Assembly (NCBI GenBank): GCA_002685455.1
Contig: NYXF01000054.1
Coordinates: forward strand, 5,588 to 20,089
Length of the DNA stretch: 14,502 nt
Origin: Porticoccus sp.
GTDB taxonomy: Bacteria > Pseudomonadota > Gammaproteobacteria > Pseudomonadales > Porticoccaceae
Direction of reading: 5' to 3'
A program made the translations under genes and the position numbers. Below the pieces are notes generated by a model. That model ran no database searches and was not told the DNA's origin. It worked only from the letters and a program-made list of their open reading frames with translations. This document shows, one piece after another, positions 1 through 7,007 of the stretch (position 1 is the stretch's first letter; each line of letters opens with the position of its first letter).

Positions 1-222
1 CAAATTTTTACGAAATTTCAAATTCAGTTGATAAGTGCAAAAATTTCAACCTTGGGAGAGAGAGTTGAAGATGTTTTTCATATTGTAGATGACCATTATA
101 AACCGCTGAGAGATCCTACTCTTTGCCTTCAATTAGAACGAGCTATATGTGATGAGCTTGATGCAAGAGTAATGGATCAAATAGAAGGTGCACCACTCGA
201 GAAAATGAGCCTTTGGAATTAA
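1..222 (+). CDS. glnD: Bifunctional PII uridylyltransferase/uridylyl-removing enzyme GlnD, C-terminal end only
   Basis: The reading frame is open from the first base and gives the last 73 residues of a protein whose start lies left of the window. The residues AKISTLGERVEDVFHIVD followed by PLRDP are the characteristic end of the second C-terminal ACT domain of GlnD. In the family this domain senses glutamine and controls uridylylation and de-uridylylation of PII proteins in the cytosol. The nucleotidyltransferase and HD domains are outside the window, so their integrity cannot be judged. The tail after the ACT core (QLERAICDELDAR...LWN) is a normal short C-terminal helix plus a few residues. 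The next gene, dapC, starts 21 bp downstream on the same strand; glnD next to dap genes is a known gammaproteobacterial arrangement. I am confident of the identity; the only limit is the truncation by the window edge. Confidence 0.93.
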   Translation, partial: QIFTKFQIQLISAKISTLGERVEDVFHIVDDHYKPLRDPTLCLQLERAICDELDARVMDQIEGAPLEKMSLWN

Positions 223-243
223 AATACTTATAGAAGCTAAACT

Positions 244-1458
244 ATGAATCCTGATCTCGCGCAATTAAAAAAATATCCCTTTGAAAGACTATCCGAGCTT
301 TTCTCTGGGCTTGAGCCACCAAAATTTCTCAAAAATATCCCTTTATCAATAGGAGAACCGAAGCATTCTCCACCTGAATTTGTTGCTGAAGTGATTAATT
401 CTTCAATGGATAAGCTCTCTGTTTACCCAAGTACAAAAGGAACTTTAGAGCTAAGATCAACAATCGCTTGCTGGCTAAAGACGCGTTTTAACCTACACTA
501 TATAGATCCAGAATCACAAGTCTTGCCTGTGAACGGAACACGGGAGGCCCTTTTTTCTTTCGCTCAATCAACTATTAATAGATCAGCTGATCCACTTATT
601 TTGATGCCAAACCCTTTTTATCAGATCTATGAGGGAGCAGCTATACTATCTGGAGCTAATATACACTTCCTTAATTGTGATCATAAAACTGGGTTCTTAG
701 CCGATTTCAATTCAGTTGCAGAAAAAACATGGGAGTCATGTCAGCTGATATATATATGCTCCCCTGGAAACCCTAATGGGGCTGTGCTTAGCTTAGATAA
801 AATGCAAGAACTTATAATATTAGCCGATAGATATGACTTCATAATAGCAAGTGACGAGTGCTATTCTGAAATATATTATGATGAAAAAAAACCACCCACT
901 GGGCTCCTTGAAGCGTCCTCCATGATGAATCGCCATGATTACAGCAGGTGCGTAGTGTTTCATAGCTTGTCAAAACGCTCTAACTTACCTGGACTGAGAT
1001 CAGGTTTTGTTGCTGGTGATGAAAAAATCCTCGAGCAATTTTTATGCTACAGGACATATCACGGCTGTGCTATGCCGCTAAGTTCACAACTCGCTAGTAT
1101 TTCAGTATGGAATGATGAAAAACATGTGAGAGAAAACAGGATGAAATATCGAGAAAAATTCAATATTTTTAAGGATATTTTAGGAGATATTTTACCTCAT
1201 GATATTCCAGATGGAGGCTTTTATCTCTGGGCAAATATCTCATCAGCTGAATTAGGTAGTGATGAAGATTTCTGTAAAAATTTATATTTGAAACAGAATA
1301 TTACCGTGCTGCCTGGACGATATCTGGGCCGGATATCACAAAATAAAAACCCAGGAGAAAATTATGTAAGGATGGCACTCGTAGCTCCAGTTGATGAATG
1401 TAGGGAGGCGGCAGAGAGAATAAAACAATTTATTATGTCTTCCAGAAAAGAATTATAA
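244..1458 (+). CDS. dapC: Succinyldiaminopimelate aminotransferase DapC (PLP-dependent)
   Basis: 404-residue class I/II aminotransferase. It would move an amino group from glutamate onto N-succinyl-2-amino-6-ketopimelate, giving N-succinyl-LL-diaminopimelate for lysine and peptidoglycan synthesis. Fold-type I PLP landmarks are visible: the N-terminal PLSIGEP segment near 33-39, CSPGNPNGA at 172-180, the SDECYSEIY segment with Asp204 for the PLP ring nitrogen, the Schiff-base lysine K244 in SLSKRSNLPGLRSGF, and R252 for cofactor phosphate. Length fits the family (about 400). The call as DapC rather than another class I aminotransferase rests on overall resemblance and on context: glnD directly before it and dapD/dapE downstream. 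The ATG at 244 has only a weak purine stretch upstream. The stop TAA overlaps the nth start ATG by one base (TAATG), implying translational coupling. Confidence 0.9.
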   Translation: MNPDLAQLKKYPFERLSELFSGLEPPKFLKNIPLSIGEPKHSPPEFVAEVINSSMDKLSVYPSTKGTLELRSTIACWLKTRFNLHYIDPESQVLPVNGTREALFSFAQSTINRSADPLILMPNPFYQIYEGAAILSGANIHFLNCDHKTGFLADFNSVAEKTWESCQLIYICSPGNPNGAVLSLDKMQELIILADRYDFIIASDECYSEIYYDEKKPPTGLLEASSMMNRHDYSRCVVFHSLSKRSNLPGLRSGFVAGDEKILEQFLCYRTYHGCAMPLSSQLASISVWNDEKHVRENRMKYREKFNIFKDILGDILPHDIPDGGFYLWANISSAELGSDEDFCKNLYLKQNITVLPGRYLGRISQNKNPGENYVRMALVAPVDECREAAERIKQFIMSSRKEL

Positions 1459-2111
1459 TGCTAAAAAAACAAAGGGCATCTTATATCCTAACTAAACTCA
1501 ATCAAATGTATCCATCTATACCTATTCCCTTAATCCATTCGGATGTATATACATTACTTGTTGCAGTACTTCTCTCTGCTCAGTGTACAGATTCTCGTGT
1601 TAACCAAATCACACCGAAACTTTTTAAATTAGCAAACAATCCAAAAGATATGTCTAAAATTCCAGTCCAGACTATTTATGATATCGTTCGTCCTTGCGGT
1701 CTTGCTCCAAAAAAATCTAAGGCCATTCATGACCTTTCAAATATTCTTGTAGACAAGTATTGTGGTGAAGTTCCGGAGAGCATTGAACTACTGGAAACTC
1801 TTCCTGGTGTTGGTCACAAAACAGCTAGTGTGGTTATGTCGCAAGGTTACGGCCATCCTGCTTTTCCTGTTGATACTCACATACATAGACTTGCACAAAG
1901 ATGGGGTCTTACGGACGGGAAGAACGTAGCTAAAACAGAAAGGGATCTGAAAAAAATTTTTCCCAAATATAGTTGGAATAAACTTCATCTTCAATTTATT
2001 TATTTCGGCAGGGAATTCTGTTCAGCATGGAATTGTGATGGTACTATTTGCCAAATCTGTACCTCGTTATACCCTAATAGAAAAAAACCGCTTAAGACAA
2101 GAAAAGCATGA
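1458..2111 (+). CDS. nth: Endonuclease III (DNA glycosylase/AP lyase)
   Basis: 217-residue helix-hairpin-helix DNA glycosylase that would excise oxidised pyrimidines and cleave at abasic sites. The HhH signature LPGVGHKTA spans 115-123 with catalytic lysine K121, and the catalytic aspartate is D139 in the PVDTHIHRL segment. Length is close to E. coli Nth (211). The C-terminal cluster region is odd: cysteines sit at 188, 193, 198 and 201 (C-X4-C-X4-C-X2-C) rather than the C-X6-C-X2-C-X5-C of E. coli Nth, and the position of the last canonical cysteine is not cysteine. The cluster may be held differently, or this may be a distinct Nth subfamily. The protein ends in a basic tail (NRKKPLKTRKA). 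Its start overlaps the dapC stop by one base; nth inside a dap cluster is not the usual Pseudomonas or E. coli arrangement, where nth follows the rnf/rsx genes. Confidence 0.92.
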   Translation: MLKKQRASYILTKLNQMYPSIPIPLIHSDVYTLLVAVLLSAQCTDSRVNQITPKLFKLANNPKDMSKIPVQTIYDIVRPCGLAPKKSKAIHDLSNILVDKYCGEVPESIELLETLPGVGHKTASVVMSQGYGHPAFPVDTHIHRLAQRWGLTDGKNVAKTERDLKKIFPKYSWNKLHLQFIYFGREFCSAWNCDGTICQICTSLYPNRKKPLKTRKA

Positions 2112-2184
2112 TATCAAAAATTAAATAATTCATATTTATAAAGTTTCAAATTTTTTTGGATAATTGTCTGTAGTGTAAAAATTT

Positions 2185-2214
2185 TTGGAAAGTAGTCTCC
2201 AATGGATTTATAAT
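2185..2214 (+). promoter_or_regulatory. Predicted sigma70-type promoter before the ArsC-like gene
   Basis: A perfect -10 TATAAT lies at 2209-2214, with a four-of-six -35 match (TTGGAA, 2185-2190) at an 18-bp spacer. It sits in the 118-bp gap after nth, the largest gap in this gene cluster. Transcription would begin near 2221, leaving a leader of only about 9 nt to the ATG at 2230 or about 27 nt to the in-frame ATG at 2248. It would separate arsC-like/dapD/dapE from glnD/dapC/nth as a second transcription unit. This is motif reading only; such motifs arise by chance in AT-rich DNA. Confidence 0.45.
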
Positions 2215-2229
2215 TCTTAAATAATTCTT

Positions 2230-2598
2230 ATGCTGGTTCAAATCAATATGGCAATAATTAAAATGTATGGTATCAAAAATTGTGACGCTGTGCGCAAAGC
2301 AGAAAAGTGGTTGAAATATCAAGATATTGCTTATTCTTTTCATAACATACGAAGTGAAAAAATTAATAAAGCAATATTTGATAGTTGGCTTATCCCACAT
2401 AAATTTGAAACTATTATTAATAAAAAAAGTGCAACATGGAGAGGGCTTCCAAAAGAAACGCGTAGAAAATGGCTAGAATCTCAAAACACCGAACTGTTGT
2501 TAGAGCTACCAACAACAATAAAGAGACCTATACTAGACGTTGACGGTATAATTTATGTTGGATTCACAGCTAATAAATACAAAGCTATTTTTTCTTAA
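2230..2598 (+). CDS. ArsC/Spx-family thioredoxin-fold protein, YffB-like
   Basis: 122 residues with the ArsC-like fold signature: a first strand leading into YGIKNCDAVRKAEKWL (13-28) with one cysteine (C18) at the helix N-terminus, then ATWRGLPKETR around 68-78 and a conserved KRPILD segment near 98-103. This matches the YffB/Spx branch rather than a true arsenate reductase, because genuine ArsC has C-X5-R after the active-site cysteine. The cellular role of YffB is not established; a glutathione-linked activity has been suggested for the family. It lies next to dap genes in many gammaproteobacteria (yffB precedes dapE in E. coli; an ArsC-like gene lies before dapD in Pseudomonas), and here it sits between nth and dapD/dapE. 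No Shine-Dalgarno sequence precedes the ATG at 2230. The in-frame ATGs at 2248 and 2263 also fit the family, which usually begins just before YGIKNC, so the N-terminus is uncertain. Confidence 0.85.
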   Translation: MLVQINMAIIKMYGIKNCDAVRKAEKWLKYQDIAYSFHNIRSEKINKAIFDSWLIPHKFETIINKKSATWRGLPKETRRKWLESQNTELLLELPTTIKRPILDVDGIIYVGFTANKYKAIFS

Positions 2599-2644
2599 AA
2601 AATTTAAAAAGAAATAGGTAATTTTCACCGAGGATATAAACACA

Positions 2645-3676
2645 ATGAAAGTATTTAGTCTCGCCCTGGGTGTTGGCACACAAAATAAAGATGGTTGCTG
2701 GTTAGAAGTATTTTATCCGGATCCACTTTTACATCCTAGTGATAAGATATTGGTCGAATTAAAAAGATTGCTCAATTATGATGGTGGGAATCATTTTTTT
2801 ACATTAGATGCTCTTTTGCTAAAAAAGCTCTCTAAAGCATTTTCTAGTATGCGGGAAGATAGGTTATCTTCTGTTTGTGAAAGCCTCGTGTGTTCAAAAA
2901 AACCACCACTAATCACGATATTGGAGAACGACACTGAGCCTAAAACTATCCAAGAGGGTTATCTGAAGCTTCATTTACTCTCATACAGGCTCGTAAAACC
3001 AAATAATATAAACCTTAATGGATTGTTCGGTATTTTACCGAATGTTGCATGGACAAACGAAGGTGCTATTGACATCAAAGAACTTGCTAATCGTCAACTT
3101 GAGGCACGCCTAAATAATCTAACTTTATCAGTGAACAGTATCGATAAGTTTCCAAAAATGGTTGATTATGTCGTCCCATCAGGTGTCAGAATTGCAGATA
3201 CAGCTAGGGTTAGACTGGGTGCTTATATTGGTGAGGGAACTACGATAATGCATGAGGGATTTGTAAATTTCAATGCGGGGACTGAATGTACAAGTATGAT
3301 TGAAGGCCGCGTATCCCAGGGCGTATTTATCAAAAAAGGCTCAGATTTAGGTGGGGGAAGCTCAACTATGGGCACCTTATCTGGCGGTGGGGAAATTATT
3401 ATAACTATTGGTAGAAAATGTTTGTTAGGCGCAAATTCTGGACTTGGTATTCCGTTAGGTGATTGCTGTACAATTGAAGCAGGCCTCTACATAACTGCAG
3501 GCACAAAAGTTAAGCTAATAGATAATAACGGAGAGTTAATAGCGCATACTAAAGCTCGAAATTTAGCAAATAAAGATAATCTTTTGTTTAGACGTAATTC
3601 CAAAACTGGGGCTGTCGAATGCCTAACTAACAATTCAGCAGTTGAGTTAAACGATACTTTGCATGATGGAAACTAA
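2645..3676 (+). CDS. dapD: 2,3,4,5-tetrahydropyridine-2,6-dicarboxylate N-succinyltransferase DapD (long, Pseudomonas-type)
   Basis: 343 residues, like the roughly 344-residue DapD of Pseudomonas and unlike the 274-residue E. coli enzyme. It transfers succinyl from succinyl-CoA to tetrahydrodipicolinate, the step before DapC. An N-terminal alpha/beta domain (about 1-175) precedes a left-handed beta-helix of hexapeptide repeats from about 179 to 290 (for example GVRIADTARVRLGAYIGEGTTI). The conserved segment MIEGRVSQGVFI lies at 218-229; its glutamate (E220) aligns with the residue proposed as catalytic in the mycobacterial enzyme, from memory. A glycine-rich coenzyme A loop follows (DLGGGSSTMGTLSGGG, 234-249). 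The enzyme is expected to be a cytosolic trimer. A GAGG ribosome-binding site lies about 11 nt before the ATG, a slightly long spacing. It is separated from the ArsC-like gene by 46 bp and from dapE by 45 bp. Confidence 0.94.
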   Translation: MKVFSLALGVGTQNKDGCWLEVFYPDPLLHPSDKILVELKRLLNYDGGNHFFTLDALLLKKLSKAFSSMREDRLSSVCESLVCSKKPPLITILENDTEPKTIQEGYLKLHLLSYRLVKPNNINLNGLFGILPNVAWTNEGAIDIKELANRQLEARLNNLTLSVNSIDKFPKMVDYVVPSGVRIADTARVRLGAYIGEGTTIMHEGFVNFNAGTECTSMIEGRVSQGVFIKKGSDLGGGSSTMGTLSGGGEIIITIGRKCLLGANSGLGIPLGDCCTIEAGLYITAGTKVKLIDNNGELIAHTKARNLANKDNLLFRRNSKTGAVECLTNNSAVELNDTLHDGN

Positions 3677-3721
3677 ATACATTATCAAAAATAAATTAAA
3701 TTAAATTTAAGGTCTTAGCTT

Positions 3722-4870
3722 ATGCAAACGTCATCAAAATCTTTATCTGAAACTACACAACTAGCTTGTGATCTAATAAAACTTAGATCTGTTACACCAG
3801 AGGATGCCGGCTGCCAAGAATTAATGTTGCGGCGTTTAGAGTCGTCAGGCTTCAGAATTCAAAGGCTCCCTAAGGACGATGTGAAGAACTTCTGGGCGGT
3901 TCATGGAAGTAAGGGGCCAACACTTTGTTTCGCTGGTCACACAGACGTTGTGCCTACGGGTGACGAAAAAATTTGGGTACGACCACCCTTTGAACCAACT
4001 TTAGACGGAGATTGTCTTTATGGTCGTGGTGCAGCAGATATGAAAGGTTCTCTCGCTGCAATGATAACTGCAACTGAAAGATTTATATCTACTAACCAAA
4101 ATCATAAAGGTAGGATTGCTTTTCTTATAACAAGCGATGAGGAGGGGCCAGCACGAAACGGGACAATAAAAGTAATTGAATGGCTCAAGAATCAAAAAGA
4201 AGTCCCAGAGTGGTGCTTAATAGGTGAGCCGTCAAGTACTGATATAACTGGGGATGTCATTAAAAATGGAAGGAGAGGATCACTCAATGGCGAATTGATA
4301 GTAAAAGGTACTCAAGGGCATGTTGCTTACCCGCAAATAGCCGTTAATCCCATCCATAAAGTATCTCCGGCACTAGCTGAACTTACCAACGAGCACTGGG
4401 ATGATGGAAACAAATTTTTCCCAGCAACAACCTTCCAAATATCAAATATTAACGCTGGAACTGGAGCAACTAATGTAATCCCAGGTGAGGCAAAAGTATT
4501 ATTTAATTTTCGTTTCTCAACTGAAATAAGTGAAGAGGAGATCAAACGAAGAATGGAAAAGATACTACAAAAACACAAAGTAGACTACCGAATTTCTTGG
4601 GTCCTAAGTGGTAAACCTTTTATTACTGTCGAAGGAGAGTTAATTGAAGCAGCAAAAAAGAGTATATTAGAGGTAGCAGGCATAACAACAAAGCTATCTA
4701 CAGAAGGAGGCACATCTGATGGTCGCTTTATTGCTCCCTATGGAAGCCAAGTTGTAGAACTTGGTCCTGTAAATGCCACTATCCATAAAGTCAACGAATT
4801 TACAAATATAAAAGAGCTTGATTGTTTGAGTAATATATACCAAAGGATAATAGAAAAGTTGCTTACTTGA
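3722..4870 (+). CDS. dapE: Succinyl-diaminopimelate desuccinylase DapE (M20 metallopeptidase family)
   Basis: 382 residues, close to the family's usual 375-380. It hydrolyses N-succinyl-LL-diaminopimelate to LL-DAP and succinate, the step after DapC. All expected two-zinc M20 residues are present: H73 and D75 in GHTDVVPTG, bridging D106 in GRGAADMKG, general base E140 with ligand E141 in SDEEGPA, E169 in IGEPSS, and H355 near the C-terminus in NATIHKVNE. The inserted dimerisation domain lies roughly between 180 and 290, with TQGHVAYP and GATNVIPG as typical markers. An AAGG ribosome-binding site lies 9 nt upstream of the ATG at 3722. It is the last plus-strand gene of the dap cluster and converges on rsmJ with only 25 bp between the stop codons. 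No deviations were seen. Confidence 0.96.
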   Translation: MQTSSKSLSETTQLACDLIKLRSVTPEDAGCQELMLRRLESSGFRIQRLPKDDVKNFWAVHGSKGPTLCFAGHTDVVPTGDEKIWVRPPFEPTLDGDCLYGRGAADMKGSLAAMITATERFISTNQNHKGRIAFLITSDEEGPARNGTIKVIEWLKNQKEVPEWCLIGEPSSTDITGDVIKNGRRGSLNGELIVKGTQGHVAYPQIAVNPIHKVSPALAELTNEHWDDGNKFFPATTFQISNINAGTGATNVIPGEAKVLFNFRFSTEISEEEIKRRMEKILQKHKVDYRISWVLSGKPFITVEGELIEAAKKSILEVAGITTKLSTEGGTSDGRFIAPYGSQVVELGPVNATIHKVNEFTNIKELDCLSNIYQRIIEKLLT

Positions 4871-4895
4871 TACTGAAATCCCAAATCAAAAAAGC

Positions 4896-5744
4896 TTATG
4901 AGGAAATTTTTTTAAGCGAGTAAATATCAAATCTTGTAGATTTCCCTCTCAAAGAAAAACTTGGCTGTTGATCTGATAAAAATTTTGAATGAATAGGTCG
5001 CTTCACCACAACACGGTATTTAGCCCTCTCCATAGCTAACGAAAGAAGTGCACCTGAATCCTCGTCTGATCCAATCAGCACTTGAAGCAATTGCATTTCT
5101 TTTTTTACTTTACTTGATTTTTCGCGCACTGGAAACATAGGATCAAGATAAATGATGTCAGGTTTAATCATCTTATTAGCTTTATTAAGATAATTTATAG
5201 AATCTTCGTTTATGAATTTTATGCGTTCAAATATCTCCTGAAAATTTTTACCTTTGCTCTTTCCTGCTGATCTGGCTCTATCTAAGCCGTCGGCAATCAA
5301 GGCAGCCAATATATCATTTCTCTCTAACATTAGAACTTTCGCCCCTAATGAAGCTAAGATAAATCCATCTCTTCCTAACCCAGCTGTCAAATCCATTATA
5401 TATAGTTTTTTCTTAGAACTTTTTATACCGACTGCTTTCGCAAGATTCTGACTCTTCCCTCCTCCATAAAGACGCCGATGATTTGACGGGCCAGAGATAA
5501 AGTTACAGCTTATGGGTCCTGGTGATTTATCCTTTAGGTGGATAATTTCTAATCCACGCTCACTAACTAATAAAGCAAAATCAGATTTTGAACTATTAGA
5601 TTTATCATACTTGAACAAGGGTAGTTTGAGCTTGGACGACAATATAAGAGCTTGGTCCTCCATCTCACTTAAAAACATTATGCATATAGAGTTAGTTATT
5701 TTATTCATACAAAAATTAATATTTAAATTATTTTTAGATTGCAT
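4896..5744 (-). CDS. rsmJ: 16S rRNA (guanine-1516-N2)-methyltransferase RsmJ
   Basis: 282-residue SAM-dependent methyltransferase. In E. coli RsmJ (YhiQ, about 250 residues) makes m2G1516 in 16S rRNA of the small subunit. Recognisable parts are the conserved NHRRLYGGGK segment (88-97), the SAM-binding motif DLTAGLGRDGF (118-128) followed by LERN, the catalytic-type LDPMFP motif (200-205), and the C-terminal VVVKRP and RFDIY segments. Against E. coli the first 12 residues (MQSKNNLNINFC) are extra. The in-frame ATG at 5708 gives a better family fit (MNKITNSICIMF), but neither start has a clear Shine-Dalgarno sequence, so the longer frame is reported. The gene stands alone on the minus strand, converges with dapE, and has the long AT-rich gap upstream. 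The minus strand shows T6 just after the stop, but the adjacent stem is only 5 bp. Confidence 0.9.
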   Translation of the reverse strand: MQSKNNLNINFCMNKITNSICIMFLSEMEDQALILSSKLKLPLFKYDKSNSSKSDFALLVSERGLEIIHLKDKSPGPISCNFISGPSNHRRLYGGGKSQNLAKAVGIKSSKKKLYIMDLTAGLGRDGFILASLGAKVLMLERNDILAALIADGLDRARSAGKSKGKNFQEIFERIKFINEDSINYLNKANKMIKPDIIYLDPMFPVREKSSKVKKEMQLLQVLIGSDEDSGALLSLAMERAKYRVVVKRPIHSKFLSDQQPSFSLRGKSTRFDIYSLKKISS

Positions 5745-5792
5745 ATCAAAAAAACAAACAATACATTTTTTTGAGAGAGATAGATATCTGAC

Positions 5793-5807
5793 TTTGTTAC
5801 TAACAAA
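5793..5807. repeat. 15-bp perfect palindrome upstream of rsmJ
   Basis: Two 7-bp arms, TTTGTTA and TAACAAA, surround one central C. The site lies 49 bp before the longer rsmJ start (5744) and 85 bp before the shorter one (5708), within the likely promoter area. Short dyads of this kind can be operators, but no regulator can be named from the sequence, and chance palindromes are common in AT-rich DNA. Confidence 0.35.
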
Positions 5808-5914
5808 AGCAATGAAGCTTAAAGTTCTTCGACTACTAATCTGCTGATAAATTTTATAAGCTAAAAAAGAAAAAAATTTAATTTAAATTACTTACAGCCG
5901 ATTTTTTTATAAGT

Positions 5915-5945
5915 AAAGTTACCCACAAAATCTGTGGATAACTTT
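5915..5945. promoter_or_regulatory. Inverted pair of DnaA-box-like sequences (31-bp dyad)
   Basis: TTACCCACA at 5919-5927 (one mismatch to the DnaA box TTATCCACA) faces TGTGGATAA at 5933-5941, which is a perfect DnaA box on the minus strand. The symmetry extends to 13-bp arms with a single mismatch around a 5-bp centre (AAATC). A third relaxed box (TTTTCCACA on the minus strand) lies at 6121-6129. The likeliest reading is a DnaA-binding site, either for transcriptional control of rsmJ or as part of a replication origin. A plain hairpin is the alternative; no T-run directly follows either arm, so it is not a standard terminator. Confidence 0.5.
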
Positions 5946-6236
5946 GTGTATTGCTTACAAAAAACTCAATGAAATCCACTTGTTTTGGGAGCTAGAGTTA
6001 GATTGGTTATTTTTTAATCAACTTAATAAACTCATATATATCAATGACTTAAAAAATTAAATCAAGAAATCAATAACTTAGCAGTATTTTAAAAACAATA
6101 TATTAAACTTTACAAAAAATTGTGGAAAACCTAGATCGAGAAAATAAAAAAAACTGCAAAAAAACAATCAGTTATGAGCCCTGTATAAGAACCATGTGAT
6201 AGTATAAATATAATTTATATAGATATAGATTCTATA

Positions 6237-7004
6237 CTAATATTGATATTTTAATTCTTTCCAATTAAAACCTTCATTTTGTGTTGCATATGAAATCGAA
6301 GAAACCTGATTGGTAATCTCGGAGATCGTTTCTTTTACAAGAGAAATGCTATTATTATTTTCACTTATGTGGCCTATCACTAATTCCTGCAATAGCTCAA
6401 GTTTTATATTTTTCAAAAAATATAGCGTTTGTTTATTATTTAAGTGACCCCAATCACCCCCTACCCTCTCCTTTAAGGACTCTGGATAAATCCCTTTAGT
6501 CAGCATATTCTCATCATGATTTGACTCTATTAGAAGGCCATCACATTGCTGGTAATGCTCAATAATATGTTGAGTTATAGTTCCAGTATCAGTCAAAATA
6601 CCTAAAGTTAGCGGGCCGCCCTTTATGATAAATTGTACTGGCTCTCTTGCATCATGAGGAACTGTAACAGGAGTTATACGAAGACTTTTAATACAAAAAT
6701 TTGTATCAGTTTCGATATATGTTAAATCTAGATCAGAAGTATTTTTAAGAGATTTGCTCGTACCAGGCGTTGCCATTACTGGGATATTATATTTTTTTGC
6801 TAAAGATGAAACACCACGTATATGGTCTGAATGTTCGTGAGTAACCAAAATACAATTAATTGCTGAGGGATGTATACCAATAAAATTTAATCTTTTTTCA
6901 GCTTCTTTTACAGAGAAGCCACAGTCTACTAAAATAATAACGCTGTCATATTCAACGAGTGTACTGTTACCCTTACTGCCACTACCAATAGAAGAGAATC
7001 TCAT
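6237..7004 (-). CDS. Metallo-beta-lactamase-fold hydrolase, WalJ/YycJ-like
   Basis: 255 residues with the complete metallo-beta-lactamase-fold metal set: HEHSDH at 56-61, H117 in VPHDA, D139 in LTDTG, and a C-terminal histidine (H212 in GHIS). Other family marks are the GSGSKGNS N-terminus (7-14), SNHDENML around 161-168 and GDWGHLNN at 183-190. These place it with WalJ/YycJ-type proteins, thought to be nucleases or phosphodiesterases; the exact substrate in gammaproteobacteria is not settled. It is the last gene of the minus-strand operon, with its start just 3 bp after the bamC stop, implying coupled translation. The same gene follows dapA and bamC in Pseudomonas, where short-form purC comes next; here the AT-rich gap follows instead. 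There is no signal peptide, so it is cytosolic. Confidence 0.88.
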   Translation of the reverse strand: MRFSSIGSGSKGNSTLVEYDSVIILVDCGFSVKEAEKRLNFIGIHPSAINCILVTHEHSDHIRGVSSLAKKYNIPVMATPGTSKSLKNTSDLDLTYIETDTNFCIKSLRITPVTVPHDAREPVQFIIKGGPLTLGILTDTGTITQHIIEHYQQCDGLLIESNHDENMLTKGIYPESLKERVGGDWGHLNNKQTLYFLKNIKLELLQELVIGHISENNNSISLVKETISEITNQVSSISYATQNEGFNWKELKYQY

Positions 7005-7007
7005 AGA

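Larger units (their letters stand above)
5745..6236. other. 492-bp AT-rich gene-free gap between rsmJ and the metallo-hydrolase gene
   Basis: I see no coding region on either strand with family resemblance, no tRNA-like fold and no mobile element. The stretch is strongly AT-rich with many A and T runs. It contains: a 15-bp palindrome TTTGTTA-C-TAACAAA at 5793-5807, upstream of rsmJ; a 31-bp inverted pair of DnaA-box-like sequences at 5915-5945; a further DnaA-box variant TGTGGAAAA at 6121-6129; and an all-AT palindrome TATAAAT-ATA-ATTTATA at 6203-6219, just beyond the stop of the metallo-hydrolase. It should hold the rsmJ promoter and the 3' end of the long minus-strand operon. Its length stands out in a window where most gaps are under 120 bp. 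Confidence 0.7.

Noticed and set aside
2112..2229. tRNA or small RNA gene in the gap after nth
   Set aside because: No cloverleaf arms, no TTC-type T loop and no stable stem seen; the gap is explained by a promoter.
2146..2400. An 84-codon minus-strand frame over the nth-arsC gap
   Set aside because: It runs antisense into the ArsC-like gene, has a low-complexity hydrophobic and aromatic composition expected of AT-rich noise, and lacks a ribosome-binding site.
2230..2598. Arsenate reductase (arsenic resistance)
   Set aside because: The C-X5-R active-site pattern is absent, no ars genes are nearby, and sequence and context match YffB.
4888..4917. Rho-independent terminator after rsmJ
   Set aside because: The stem is only GCTTA/TAAGC with a 14-base loop although T6 follows on the minus strand; this is too weak to annotate.
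5512..5847. A 111-codon plus-strand frame over the rsmJ start region
   Set aside because: It is largely antisense to clear RsmJ sequence, has no family resemblance and no ribosome-binding site.
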